A stretch of DNA of 64,000 bases from assembly GCA_036365145.1 (NCBI GenBank), contig JAEOAD010000052.1:12709501-12773500 (forward strand), given 5' to 3'. Positions 33,870 through 45,500 of the stretch are shown one piece after another. This DNA comes from Orientallactaga sibirica (Eukaryota; Chordata; Mammalia; Rodentia; Dipodidae). Below the pieces are notes generated by a model. That model was not told where the DNA came from. It ran no database searches and saw only the letters and a list, made by a program, of their open reading frames with translations. Position numbers and translations under genes: made by a program. Each line of letters begins with the position of its first letter. Positions within the stretch are counted from its first letter, which is position 1.

Positions 33870-34108
33870 ATAAAAGATGGGTGCTCTAGCACAAGCATCT
33901 GTAATCCCAGCGTGCCTAAAGCGAGAAGGGAGGTGGAGACAGAATCTCCCAGAAGCTTGTGGGCCAGCTAACCTGGGGAACATAGCAGTGACCAGAGACT
34001 CTGCCTAAAACCAGGAGGAAGGGGAAGATTTCCACCTGTGCAAGGGTACAACGGCCCTTGCACAGCATGAACACACACATACACACGCACACAGGAGTGC
34101 ACATACAC
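33870..34108 (+). mobile_element. B4/RSINE-like element, head missing
   Basis: The B1-like body 'catctgtaatcccagcgtgc', then 'tggagacagaatctcccaga' and 'cagctaacctggggaacata', ending in CA-rich DNA, fits B4/RSINE1-type bodies. Confidence 0.65.
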
Positions 34109-34376
34109 TGCTGCCCAGTTGCCATTAGAAAGGCTCAGTCATGTCCATGATGTTAGGCATGGGGGCTTTATCGAGGTGCCATGACTTTAAGGTTGTGGTA
34201 AACCACTCACAGGCATCATTTATCCATCAGGTTTGCACACTGGCCAAACTGAGCTACTAAAAGGGACACGGTAGGGATAATCACCCATTCATTGGTGAGT
34301 TTTATATAATGGCTTCTAACCCTTGTTGGCTTTATTTCAACGTATTTTGGACTATAACATTGTTGACCAGGTGGGA

Positions 34377-34412
<36 letters not shown>

Positions 34413-34451
34413 ATGGAAACAGACTATAGCATCCCATTTTGAGAAATCAAC
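34109..34451. other. unique sequence with a (GT)n run
   Basis: A GT dinucleotide run lies at 34379-34410. Nothing else recognised. Confidence 0.5.
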
Positions 34452-34463
34452 TAAAGACAAACT

Positions 34464-34621
34464 TTTTTTTTTTTTTTTTGTTTTTCAAGGTAGGGTCTCA
34501 CTCTGGTCCAGGCTGACCTGGAACTCACTATGTAGTCTCAGGGTGGCCTCGAACTCACAGTGATCCTCCTACTCTGCCTCCCAAGTGCTGGGATTAAAGG
34601 TGTGTGCCACCATGCCCAGCT
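34464..34621 (-). mobile_element. B1 SINE with perfect 12-bp TSD
   Basis: Antisense B1 flanked by perfect copies of 'taaagacaaact' at 34452-34463 and 34622-34633. A recent retroposition. Confidence 0.97.
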
Positions 34622-34633
34622 TAAAGACAAACT

Positions 34634-35197
34634 CTTATTTGATTCTATTTTATTACTCATTGCATCAGATCATTGATCCAACTATGGGGTATTTTATGGG
34701 AATGACCAAGGGGAATTCAGATAAGATAATAGTTCTGGCAGCTAAGCTATTTCTAAGCTATTTCTGTTTTCTCTGTATTTTATTTCTATTATTTCATCTG
34801 AAGGTACAGAGGTACCTTTGTGAAATTTTGTGGGATCCTGGCTATTATAAGATGAGCCCATGAAGATTTGCCAGTTCTAAGGACACCAATGAATGAAGAG
34901 ATGTAGAGGAAGAATGGTCCCCAGGTGGTGGCTGGTGGTCCTGAAAGGTTTTGTGCCCCTGGCAGCTTGGTGAAGGCTGCCATTGCCTAAAATAAGGACA
35001 TTGGGTGATGAGCCCTTTGCATGGCAGGGCTTGGGAGTCATGGAGCCTGGAACCACCTTTCTATATACGCCATGTCGCCTGGCTGGAGTCTCTAGTTTTC
35101 CCTGAAGTCTGATGAAATAAAGTTTGTAACTCCTCGAGGGGCGGTTCCAAGATTAAAGGGTTTGAGGAAGTTAGATTTTGGAGTCTAATATTCAACT
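34634..35197. other. unique non-coding sequence
   Basis: No recognised repeat or gene. Confidence 0.5.
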
Positions 35198-35356
35198 CTT
35201 TTTTTTTGTTTTGTTTTTTGAGGTAGGGTTTCACTCTAGCTCAGGCTGACCTGGAATTCACTATGCAGTCTCAGGGTGGCCTCGAACTCATGGTGATCCT
35301 CCTACCTCTGCCTCCAGAGTGCTGGGATTAAAGACATGTGCCACCATGCCCAGCTT
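35198..35356 (-). mobile_element. B1 SINE
   Basis: Antisense B1 from a TTTTG-rich tail to 'catgtgccaccatgccca'. Confidence 0.94.
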
Positions 35357-35428
35357 CAAGCCTTTTGACTATGATCATAGTTCGAGGGAGGCTGGGATAT
35401 CATTCGTGAGGACAATTGTCTCTCTTGG

Positions 35429-35463
<35 letters not shown>

Positions 35464-35620
35464 TTGTTGTTGTTGTTGTTTGAGGCAGGCAAGGTCTCAC
35501 GGTAGTCTATGCTGACCTGGAAGCCTCTCTGTAGCCCAGGTTGACCTTCAACTCACTGTGCTCCTCCTGCCTCAGCCTCCCAAATGCTGGGATTGTAGGC
35601 ATACGCCACTGTACGTGGCC
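35429..35620 (-). mobile_element. B1 SINE with T/GT/GTT tail
   Basis: Antisense B1 with a long tail of poly(T), (GT)n and (GTT)n. The body is more diverged than its neighbours. Confidence 0.88.
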
Positions 35621-37004
35621 CGTTGTCCATTATTTTTCTTACTCCTTGGATTATTCATTCATAGGTGACTGTTCATTTTGGTTTCATGGGCAACCCAGAA
35701 CTAGATCATTTAATGCTGTCTTGATAATTCTAGCCTAACTAATAATGGAAGTAAGTCTGTCTGATAATTTGGGAGTGCCACTACTAAAACTACTGGCTTT
35801 TATACTTATCAGGCTCTGGTGGGACTAGTAAGGATTTATTGGTTCATTGGGATATTAAGCAAAATAATAAAAAAGTCAATTTTTCTGAGTAGCTTCTGTC
35901 CTTCCTCCAAGGTGTTACCAGCAGTGAAGGCTCAAGCATTTCTGAGGTAACAATGGAATAGACACGTTCCCATGTCCTGGACACTGAGTGGATGAGGGGA
36001 AGAGAGAGGAATGATTCCTTGAGTATTTCAGAGTGCATACAGAGGTGGCTCCTTGAAGTTTTCTATTGAATAAATTCTTTCAGTAAATTTTCAATCAGTT
36101 CAAATCTCATACCTCGGTTTCCATTTTGGTCTCCTCTACTTGAATGAAAGGTTTTTGAGTAGTTCTGAGAAATGCTTCAGGGACGTTTTTTACCATCCTA
36201 TTTTTAAAGTACTCCATCCAGGAAATCTGAGTCCATTTCATCAGGGTTTGGAATTTCACTGTCCTGTCCCCTTCTGTCCCTACCTGCAATGTCACCTGTT
36301 GAAGCATGGATGTCAAGTCGTCTGATGGTGTCTCACAAACACCAGTAGACAATGAATAACTTCCCCCAGATATTGAGGCTCCCTGGAAAGAGCAGGGCAG
36401 ACACCAAAGCCAGTCTGCAATCCCTTGAGTGACATGAGGGGAGGGTACCTTTCGGTTTTACTGTGGCTGGGGAGAACAGAAAGTGTCCCAGGACATGGCC
36501 TAAAGTGTGGTTTCAACCACAAGCAGCAGAGTGCTCAGACTCGCTTCTCCACTTGCTCAGTGTAGCACAAGAGAAGAAAGTCACGTATAGCCTGCCAAAT
36601 ATCAAAAGGAAATTGCCTCTTGAGTACACTGATTGATCAAACATGTTTTACAAAATTCTAATTTTGGCTTGAAAGCTCAAATCAGATTGTTAACTACAAG
36701 CATCGTCAGGTGTTTTCGTCAGCTGTGACAGTCGGCTGACTTTTGACAAAGCGTCTGTCAAATTCATGGATCTGAGTAACCATAGTTTGCTAACTTGTTC
36801 TTTCATGTAAAATGGTGCCCTTTGGCCCATGTAGCCAGTGCAGTTAGTAGTGACATCACACAAGAGCTTTTGCTTTAGATAATTCCAGTACTTGGGGATG
36901 TGAACAAAATTGCTTTATGCTTAACATACCATTTCCCCATACAGACTTCCCTTCTTCATTCAGCATCATGAACCTTGACACTATTTCATCCAGAAAACTT
37001 CTAG
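35621..37004. other. repeat-poor unique sequence
   Basis: No transposon recognised over 1.4 kb. 36590-36830 carries clustered TGACAG-type and CAGCTG motifs (see findings). No splice-flanked coding frame seen. Confidence 0.5.
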
Positions 37005-37190
37005 AAGCTGGGCATGGTGGGACACACCTTCAATCCCAGCAATTGGGAGGCAGAGGTGGGGGATGGCCAAGAGTTCGAGGCCGTCCTGAGACTACAGAGT
37101 GAATTCCAGGTCAGCCTAGGCTAGAGTGAGACCCTACCTTGAAAAAACAAAAACAAACAAACAAACAAAAAACAAAAAGCAAAGCAAAGC
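37005..37190 (+). mobile_element. B1 SINE with (AAAC)n tail
   Basis: Plus-strand B1 from 'agctgggcatggtgggacac' to a long AAAC/AAAGC tail. Confidence 0.93.
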
Positions 37191-37305
37191 AAATGTCTCG
37201 AGAGTCTGGCCCTCTACTGGCCACAAGTGGTGGGTGAAGAGTACAAGTCCTACGGGCGTAGCTTTGTGGTGTAGACTGGAGTCATGTGAAAGTGCCAGTA
37301 GTTTT

Positions 37306-37518
37306 TTAAACTATTTTTCACTAATTTGCAAGCAGAGATGGATAGAGAGAAGAGACAAAGACAGAGAATGGGCACGCCAGGGTCTCCAGCAACTTCAAAC
37401 GAACTCCACCTGCACGTGCCATTTCATGCACCTGGTTTTACATGGGTACTGGGAATTGAACCTGGGTCGTTAGGCTTTTCAGACAAACACCTTAACTGCT
37501 GAGCCATCTCTCCAACCT
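37306..37518 (-). mobile_element. tRNA-derived B2-like SINE
   Basis: Minus-strand copy with 'gaatgggcacgccagggtct' and 'gctgagccatctctccaacc'. Confidence 0.9.
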
Positions 37519-38127
37519 CAAAAGTGCCAATAGTTTTCTCCAGAGTTGGTGCAAATGTCAACTTAATGAACAAATAAGTATTAGTATTTTATGAAAATAA
37601 TCTTGAAACCACAGTCTCTCTAAACATGCCTCAGGGAGTCCCCTGTCAGATGTTTGCCTTATACACTGAACTCAAGTGATGGGGAGACATAATTCTCCTT
37701 CCCGGAAGCCTAGGTACATGGCTAGTACCATGGGGCAGGGGATACTCATAAAGGATTAGGACCCATCTGACAGTCTACCATGCTTAGCCATCTCAGTCTG
37801 TCTCTAGCTAAGCTCACTCTTACAATTTACATTATGTCCCAGGCAGTAGTGCCTGGATGTAGCAATAAATAACCATAGGTCATTTCACGATATGGTCTGT
37901 GGTAGAATTACATATACTACATGCAGAAAGACCACAGTCACGACGCCTCCACTATGAGTCCAAACGAGTCCTTCATAAGGAAAAGATATAGAGGCTGAGT
38001 CCCAAAGGACAGGGGAATAGACCTGTGGGGAAAGAGGGCGTGATGTATATAATGACATGAAGCCCACAGAGAATGACTCTTGCTGAGATTTCTACAACTC
38101 TGGGTTTATATCATTTTTTCACTGATT
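37519..38127. other. unique non-coding sequence
   Basis: No recognised repeat or gene. Confidence 0.5.
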
Positions 38128-38389
38128 CTTTTTTTAAAATTTTTGTTCATTTATTTATGTATTTGAGAGTGAGGAGAAGAAGAAAAGGAGGAGGAGGAAG
38201 AGAAGGAGGAAGAAGAACAAGAGGAAGAGGGAGAAGAAGAAGGGGCAAATAGAATAGGGCGCTAGGGCCAACGAACTCTAGATGCATGCGCCACCTTGTG
38301 CATCTGGCTTTTGTGGGTCCTGGGGAATTGAACCTGGGTCTTAGGCTTCATAGGCAAGCACCTTAACCCCTAAGCCATCCTTACAGCCC
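38128..38389 (-). mobile_element. tRNA-derived SINE with purine-rich tail
   Basis: Minus-strand copy. Its antisense tail holds an expanded GAA/GGA purine tract (38167-38245), and the 'cctccagccactgc' block is reduced to 'gggcca'. Confidence 0.88.
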
Positions 38390-39436
38390 CTCATCGACTC
38401 TTTTAACCAACCTAGATCACAATCTAAGATGGTGTTCTCATTTCTTGCCCTCGCCTCTTCACACAGGTGTTTATCAAAATTGTACCAAGAATGTATTGTC
38501 TGCCTTTTCCTCAGGGGTTGGGGGATATTACAAGGAATCAGATACTCCCGAAAATTCCTTAGATCACCTATAATATACAAGATGCATCATTTTGTGAAGG
38601 TACCAACATAATCAGGGACCCATGTCACATATGAAAAAAGGCCTTTACACATTAAACTTAAGCAGCCTTGCTGCAGTGCGCCTACTCTGAGAGGCGTGTG
38701 GAGTTAGATCAAAGGAAGGAGTCACAGTTTCCTGTCTTCTGGCTTCTGGAGGAGCAGGAAATGAGGCTGCACGCTTTACTTCTGCCATCTCTCTCTCTCT
38801 CCCTCCCTCCCCCCCATGGCTGGGTCTATACAGATATAACAAGCCATGGTGAAACTCCCTCCAATTTTGTCCCTATTCGGTGGGCATTCATCTCTTGTTT
38901 TCTGCAGCCTCTGTCACCTGGCCTGCTGTGGGCTCCAGGACCGCTGTTAGAATCCACATTAACTGGGTCAGTATCTTGGTGTGTGTATACTGCTGCCCGC
39001 TCTTGGCATGAGAGGTAGAGGAAGCTCCCAAAACCCTCTTGATTGCTGGATTAAAGATCCCCATATAGTCCCCTATTGCCAAGTGGACACTGAGAAAAGA
39101 CAACTTAAAAAAATTATGTATGTATACATTATTTCTCTAACTTCTCTCTCCAGCCAGAATAGGAGGCCTTTGCTGATAAAAACAAATTAACCTTTCTCTG
39201 TTCAGTGTCCTCAGATTCTCCTTGTAGCGGGAGCCCCGTGGGTTCTACCCCTTTACATTAATGACGATTATGATGGCGCAGTGTACATTGCTGCCCATTA
39301 TATGCAACTTGATGTTCATCTGTATGTAGGTTTTTTTCCTGTGTAGGTTTGGTTCCTCTTTCCTCTGCCTTGAGATGCATGCTTTGTGAGCTCTGTATAC
39401 AAGAAAACTAAAGCTGTCAGTCATTTCATCTTTTGC

Positions 39437-39471
<35 letters not shown>

Positions 39472-40118
39472 AACCCGATTCTTGAAAGTCTCTAAAAGTA
39501 GCATAAACAGTTCCTAAGCTGCTGGCAAGGTTGTTTCCCCTCTTGGGCACAATCGCTCCCTGCTGAGTGAAGTCTTTCCTTCTGCAGGGAAGCTGGTCTC
39601 CAGCTGTAAGTGAAATGGAATGCTGCAGGGCCTAGGGGAGCTAGGAAGCTATGCTGCCTGAAAGAGTATCCGGGTCCTCTACCCATACAACACCGCAGAG
39701 TGTGAATTCAATAAGTGTTCCCCAGTGATTACACCCAACTTCCTTCTAGAAAGCATTCAGGGCAGTTGACAAAGAAAAATAAATTCACCATGAAGGGGCA
39801 AAGGAGAAAGCATGAGAAAAAGCTCAGTCCTGCAGAATGGACAAAGGTTGGTGCCCAGACGCTCCATGGAGACCTATGTACCAGCAAGGACAGGCCAGTT
39901 TGTTCCCGCCTCTCTTGCAAGGCCCTAAATGAGAACCAGCAAGTCACGGTACCCGTATGTGAATCAGCCCTGCTGGTAGAAAGAAGTACTTGTACTTGCT
40001 CCAAGAGAAGTTTCTCCCAGGCCTTTCATCAGGAGGGTCATACAATGACCATGTCCTATGGCATTGTACTGATGCAGGATTTGAGGGTCCCCCAAGTTTA
40101 TGAACTCAAATTTTGGCT
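38390..40118. other. unique sequence, possible LTR-like stretch
   Basis: 38640-39270 has an LTR-like flavour near its right end ('cctttctctgttcagtgtcc', 'agcgggagccccg'), but no paired copy or coding part, so it is left unassigned. A poly(T) run of about 30 lies at 39439-39470. Confidence 0.4.
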
Positions 40119-40127
40119 TCTGTTCTT

Positions 40128-40139
40128 TTTTTTTTTTTT

Positions 40140-40183
<44 letters not shown>

Positions 40184-40369
40184 GGCTCACCAGCAGCCTT
40201 TCAGCTGCTGTGTGAACAAACTCCAGACATGTGCACCCCCTTGTGGGCAAGTGTGGCATTGCACCCTTGCATCACTGTGTCTGGCCCAAAAGTGGGACCT
40301 GGAGAATGGAACAGGCATTCTTAGGCTTAGCAGGCAGGCGCCTTAACCTCTAAGGCATCTCTCCAGCCC
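40128..40369 (-). mobile_element. tRNA-derived SINE, long subfamily
   Basis: Minus-strand copy with poly(T) and (AG)n tail and the long-subfamily extension ('gtgggcaagtgtggcattgc'). Flanked by 'tctgttct' at 40119-40126 and 40370-40377. Confidence 0.93.
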
Positions 40370-40377
40370 TCTGTTCT

Positions 40378-42030
40378 ATTGTTAATGAAGATTGATAAAA
40401 ATGAACTCAAGAAGGATAAGTTGTGAATTATTGAGTTTATTTAGGGAGAATAACAAATGGTGGGGTTGATTTAAGGGAAACTGGGATCTGGGAAGAAGGG
40501 TAAAGCAGAGCCATTAGCACATGGGAGGTGGTAAACGTGCACTCAGGTGGAAACCACCGTGCAGCTCACAAGGGTCACGGGAGAAAAGTTGAGGTTTTTA
40601 AGGAAAGACTGGAGTAGAGCCACAAGCATGTGGAAGATAACACTTAGGTATATGTCTAGAGAGATTTAGAAGAAACACACACAACATCTGCCTAGTGCTT
40701 CCCTGTGGAAGGATGTTGAGAGGGCAAGCAGTGGGTTTTAAGAAAGAATAGCAGAGGAAAAATATCAAAGCAGAGACCAAAAAGTTCTGATGAAAAATGA
40801 GTTAGTAAAGAAATGGAAATGTCCCGTTTCTAAGTCTCTAGCAACTGCAACCCCAGAACTCACCTTCCCTTGACATGAGGAAGCTGTCTGCTTGGACTCA
40901 CTGTGGGCTGGTAACCCTAGCATGGATGGTCCATTCTCAAGTCTCCCTTGAGAATGAGGCAGGGGTGGTGCCATCATCTTGGGCTGGGCAGATAGTGTCA
41001 CCATGGCTGGCGAAGGCCTTCTGGATGGACTATATCCTGTCTGGTAAGCTTTCTCTTCTTTCCTGTCCTCCAAGATCCAACAAAAATGGCCATTTTTCTG
41101 CACCCCCCTTCGTGATGTTGACTTTGCAGTGTCTGACTCACCTGGGATCACCAAGAGCTCGTACCTCTACCATTCCTAATGCACTTGACATTTGTGTCCC
41201 TTCTCTTCTGCTCACTCATGCGTGAGAGATTACTTAAATGGCCTTGACCTTGGAGCATCTCATATGAGCAACAAACTATTTGCAACTTACTACCTGTCGA
41301 CACTGCGGGGCACTGGCAGCTACAGCGCAGAGATCTGACTATGATCTGCATCGATGGAGAAGCAGTGAATGCAGCCACCTGCCAAAGAGCTCACTTTGAT
41401 CTCACGGTCAAAGAACAGTAGTGCGCAGGGCTTTAGGAAAGCTTTTAAGGAAAGGATGTCCCCAGGCTTGCCCAGAGCCACTCAGAGTTAGGGGGAGGAT
41501 CTAAGGAAATTTCCTAATTTTTGAAGTGGTGTCCTCTGGGGAACATTTAAAAACCTCATGACTGGATATCTTAGACTCTCAGGGCTGGTGCTCTGAGATT
41601 ATCAAAATGTGGGACAGCAACTCCAAAGATTTGGGGGTGTGTAGACAATTCTCGAGGAATGTTATCTTCTTATTTGAACTCGGGATTTCTTGTCCCTCAA
41701 CCCTGTGGCATCCCTAGGGACTCCTTTGAATGGTTTAGCTGGAAGATCTAGGAGTGGGGAGAATGACAAGCTGTCAGGCCCGCCCAGGGGGAAGGGTGCA
41801 GGCGCATCCTTGGTTCAGATCCCTGTCTGGGCACCTGAGAGAATGCTGTTCACTGTCACTGAATCGCCATTTTCTAAGTTGTAACTGGAGAGAATAATTA
41901 ATTTATATGACCAACCGCCATGAAGTAGTGATCAATACAAAATGTCTAGCATGGAGAAGGCATTCGCTGGACATTCCTTTCTCTTCTTCCTTATGAGACA
42001 CCCCCGGTTTCATTTAGTAAAACCTGTTTA
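40378..42030. other. unique non-coding sequence
   Basis: No strong repeat. 41890-41990 may be a decayed MIR end. Overlapping frames of 115-130 codons near 40765-41225 have no domain. Confidence 0.5.
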
Positions 42031-42257
42031 TGGGCTGGAAAATGGCTCAGCAGTTAAATTCACTTGCTTGCAAAGCCTGATGGCCCAGGTTTGATTCCCC
42101 AGTACCCTCGTAAAGCCAGATGCACATAGTGGTGCATGTGTGTGGATTTTTTTTTTTTTGCAGTGACAAGAGGCCCTGGCATGCCCATTTTTCTTTTCTT
42201 TTCTTTTCTTTCCTTTTCTTTTCTTTTCTTTTCTTTTCTTTTCTTTTCTTTTCTTTT

Positions 42258-42313
<56 letters not shown>

Positions 42314-42352
42314 TCCTTCTCTCTCTCTATTTGCAAATAAATAATAATAAAA
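42031..42352 (+). mobile_element. tRNA-derived SINE with expanded pyrimidine block
   Basis: Plus-strand copy in which the CT-rich 3' region has expanded to (CTTTT)n then (CTTT)n at 42188-42316, before the normal 'aaataaataataa' tail. A T-run also interrupts the central part (42148-42159). Confidence 0.93.
42188..42316. repeat. (CTTTT)n/(CTTT)n microsatellite inside a SINE
   Basis: About 125 bp of pyrimidine pentamers then tetramers, within the SINE named above. Two apparent frames of 100-135 codons here are artefacts. Confidence 0.97.
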
Positions 42353-42394
42353 AAACCCCAAACCCCGATTATGTAGGGAGAGTTCAGAGTAGCA

Positions 42395-42500
42395 GGTTTG
42401 CAAAGCGTATAGACTCTGAAGTCAGATCCCAGCACTAGTCTAGCTTTGCTTCACTTGAAGGCTGTGTTAGGTGAGCCTCAGTTTCCTCATTGTTCCTACA
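42395..42500 (+). mobile_element. MIR fossil
   Basis: 'tagactctgaagtcagatcc' then 'gagcctcagtttcctcattg' matches the MIR order in sense orientation. Confidence 0.5.
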
Positions 42501-45500
42501 TCACACAACCCATATGAAGAGAAGATGGAATACCATATGCAAATATACACAGCCCTGTTTCCAGCAGTGCTCAGCCCCAGCACCATTAGGACATTTTCGT
42601 TGACAAAGTCAAAATTTCCCAGGCTGGGGCTCCTCAGCCCTGCCTTTGATATAGCTCTCAGGCTAGGCACCTTCGGCATCTTCAGATTTTTCCTGGAGCC
42701 ATGATGAAAATGAAGGAGCCTCAAGACCAGCTGTCTTTCGTACCCTGAGTAGCTGTGATTTCAAGCAGCAATGGGTCTGTAAAGGGATCAGAGGTGTGTC
42801 TGAAAGCTGAGTGTGTAACACACAGCGACACCAGGCACATTGCTCCTCTCTCTGCCCTCACCTCGACTCCGCACTCCCGCCAGCCTGCCATCGTGCACGA
42901 TCTCGGATTACCATCATTCGGAGGCTTCCATCAGTTCTGAAGTTTCCTCAAGCCAGGACTAGCCAGATAAACACTTAATGAGCTAAGTGGAGGGGCATAG
43001 TGGGCTATGCCCACATAGTGGGCTCAGATTTGAGGGCTTCAGGGGGAGAGAAGCAGGCCCTGGAGCCGGAGGCAGAGGGACAGCTGCTGCATGGACCTGC
43101 CTGCTCTACACCCCACCTCCTGAGTCTTGACTGCTTAGCAGACTCCAGGGGGCAAGCACAGGGGCTGGGGCTGACTCACTGCACCTCAGAGCCACGGCTT
43201 AGCTTCCTGCAGCTGTGGATGGCCTTTTGCAGAAGCAGGGAAAGGTGGGGGAGAAGGGCACAGGGCTGGTCTGTGGCCAGCTACCAGCAGGGCTGGGCTG
43301 GCAGGCAGGAAGAACCCATTGTGGGAAGCCTCTTTGACAGATAACCAGGAAGAGGTCAGGGCACCATCTCTTCATTATCTCTTCCTGAGGTCCTGGGTCG
43401 TGTGGTCCTGGGGTGATTCTGAAGTATGATGAACCACAAGGCAAGGCCTTAAAGGAGACTCAGTGATGGCACGCAATGAATTCGAGCCACTGGCTTGGAA
43501 CCACGATGTCAGGTGTGGTGTGTTGTGCTTTGCGAGCAGCTAGACATATGCACCAAGACTTTGACACAGTGAAGGAAGCATTGGAGGTTGCTGAGTGAGT
43601 CGGACAGGGCCAAGAACAGAGCCAGAACTTCACTGTTTAAGAGTGTGGTCAGTGGTCCTCCTGAGGGGCGGACTCTTCGGAAGCATTCCTCAGGGAGGTC
43701 CTCGATCCTAGGAAGCTCCTTAGAGATGCCTCATGGGGCAGCTGGGCCTCAGATGGGAGCACCTGAGGTGTCAGTGCTGGGAAGACTGCACGGGGAGGGA
43801 AAGGTGGCTCTGGATTCCTGTCTGGCTAGGCAGAACCTGTGGTCAGCCATTCCATACAGCCTCCTTCCTCCTGGGAAGAATGGGTATAAAGAGGGCTATT
43901 CCCTGTAGGTCCTAGCATTATTGTGAGAATAAAATGGAATAAAATGGAATGAAATGTGGGAAAGTGATGTCTACATTCATAAAAATGAATGGCATAATTA
44001 ACACAGAGGCTGGGTTGAGGACCCTTACACAAGAAAATGAGAACATAGAAAAAAGGAGGGCGTTAAGTTAGGGTTGGTTTTCTTCCTCTCTGTCTTTTGT
44101 GTGTACATAGGCTCTCTGCTTTGTGCATGAAATTGCTGACTCTTAAACCCAGAAGCTTCAAGGCCAGTTTTAAGATGAAAATGAGCTTATGAAGCAAAAG
44201 CCCCAGTGTGTGCTTCCAACTTGCCCTAAATTCAGATTGTAAGCATGTGGTAATGTTGATATTTTTAATACCACTTTCTAGATTCCCAAAAATTCAAATT
44301 GGATATCTATCTGTTTGACACCATGCGTTAATGTAAAAACAATTTAATTTGGATGCGCTAATGTAATTTGCACACAGATACCACTTAAAAATCATATCCT
44401 AAAAATGTCAGGCTTACCTTGAGCATGTTTTAGTGGGGATAGATTGCAAAGCAGTGGTAATAAATGCATCATGTAGAAAGTTATACAATACAGAAGCCTT
44501 AATCAATTGCAAGTACAGGTTTGGACTCCAATAAAGGCGAATAATTAAGTATGAATGAATAATTATGTTAAATATAGTTTTAATTGGGATTGCATTTTGG
44601 CTCACACAATATATTATGAAGCATGAGACATTTTTCATCCGTCCTCATTATGCCCAATAGAATGTTATGGGAGGAAGAAAGATCTTTGCCAAAGACTACA
44701 TGGAAAGACCCAAGGGAGTGGCTGATCCCAATTAGCCTCTATCTGAAGAAGGAACTGAACCCTGCAGGACTAGAGTCCCAGGTCATGCTGTGGGTCAAGG
44801 GCAGGGTGGATGCTGTGCCCTCAGTGCCACAGCTTCTCTTTGTCTCCAAAGTTTATATGCTTCTTTTTATCATAAGTGTCATCTGGTACAACAATCTCAT
44901 GATTTCTTTTTTTTTTATAAAAAAAAATCATTTGTAAAAGTAAATACGGTTTGTTCCTGCCATTGGTTCTCTGATAAGCTTTTCAAAACGCACCACCCAG
45001 GGCTCAGGGACTATCACCTGGCCCCATCGTGTGAGTGTGATGGACAGTGAGGTAGGAAAAGTGCACCACTATATCTAGTCCTCTTTTCTGTAGGCATGGC
45101 TTACTATTAGCTCTCTCTTAAACTGGGTCTCAGAGGAAAACTGAACAGGAACACTACCAGGAAGGGAACCCTCCCTCCTGTGGCCATGAGTGGGCCAGCA
45201 GCTCAGGGCAGGACAGCTATTGTTTCTAGTTAAATGGGAGGAGGTTGTGGAGGCAAGGAAAGCATGAGGCTTCGAGCATGTTCTCTGTTCTCACCTCAGG
45301 TGCGAATTTGGAGGCACGGGAAGCACCTGTATGCCCCAGCTGCTCTCGGAGGTTTTGTTTGGCTCGGGGAATCTGGAGCAGCAGCCAAGGGCTGCCTCAG
45401 AAACAAGCAGGCTGAGCTCTGAAAATAGGCCATTTGGTATCTAGAAAGGCAGGGTGTCTGTCCCCAGCTCCCTGTGGCGTGGCACACTCACCTTTAAGGG

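Noticed and set aside
39715..40215. Longest open frame in the window (166 codons)
   Set aside because: Its C-terminal part runs into the poly(T)/(AG)n tail of a SINE, the rest has no domain, and overlapping antisense frames are equally open.
42028..42435. Lys/Arg/Glu-rich frames of 118-135 codons
   Set aside because: Low-complexity translation of the antisense CTTTT/CTTT run in a SINE.
43000..43344. 114-codon plus-strand frame in GC-rich DNA
   Set aside because: GC-rich DNA has fewer stops. No domain or splice context was found.
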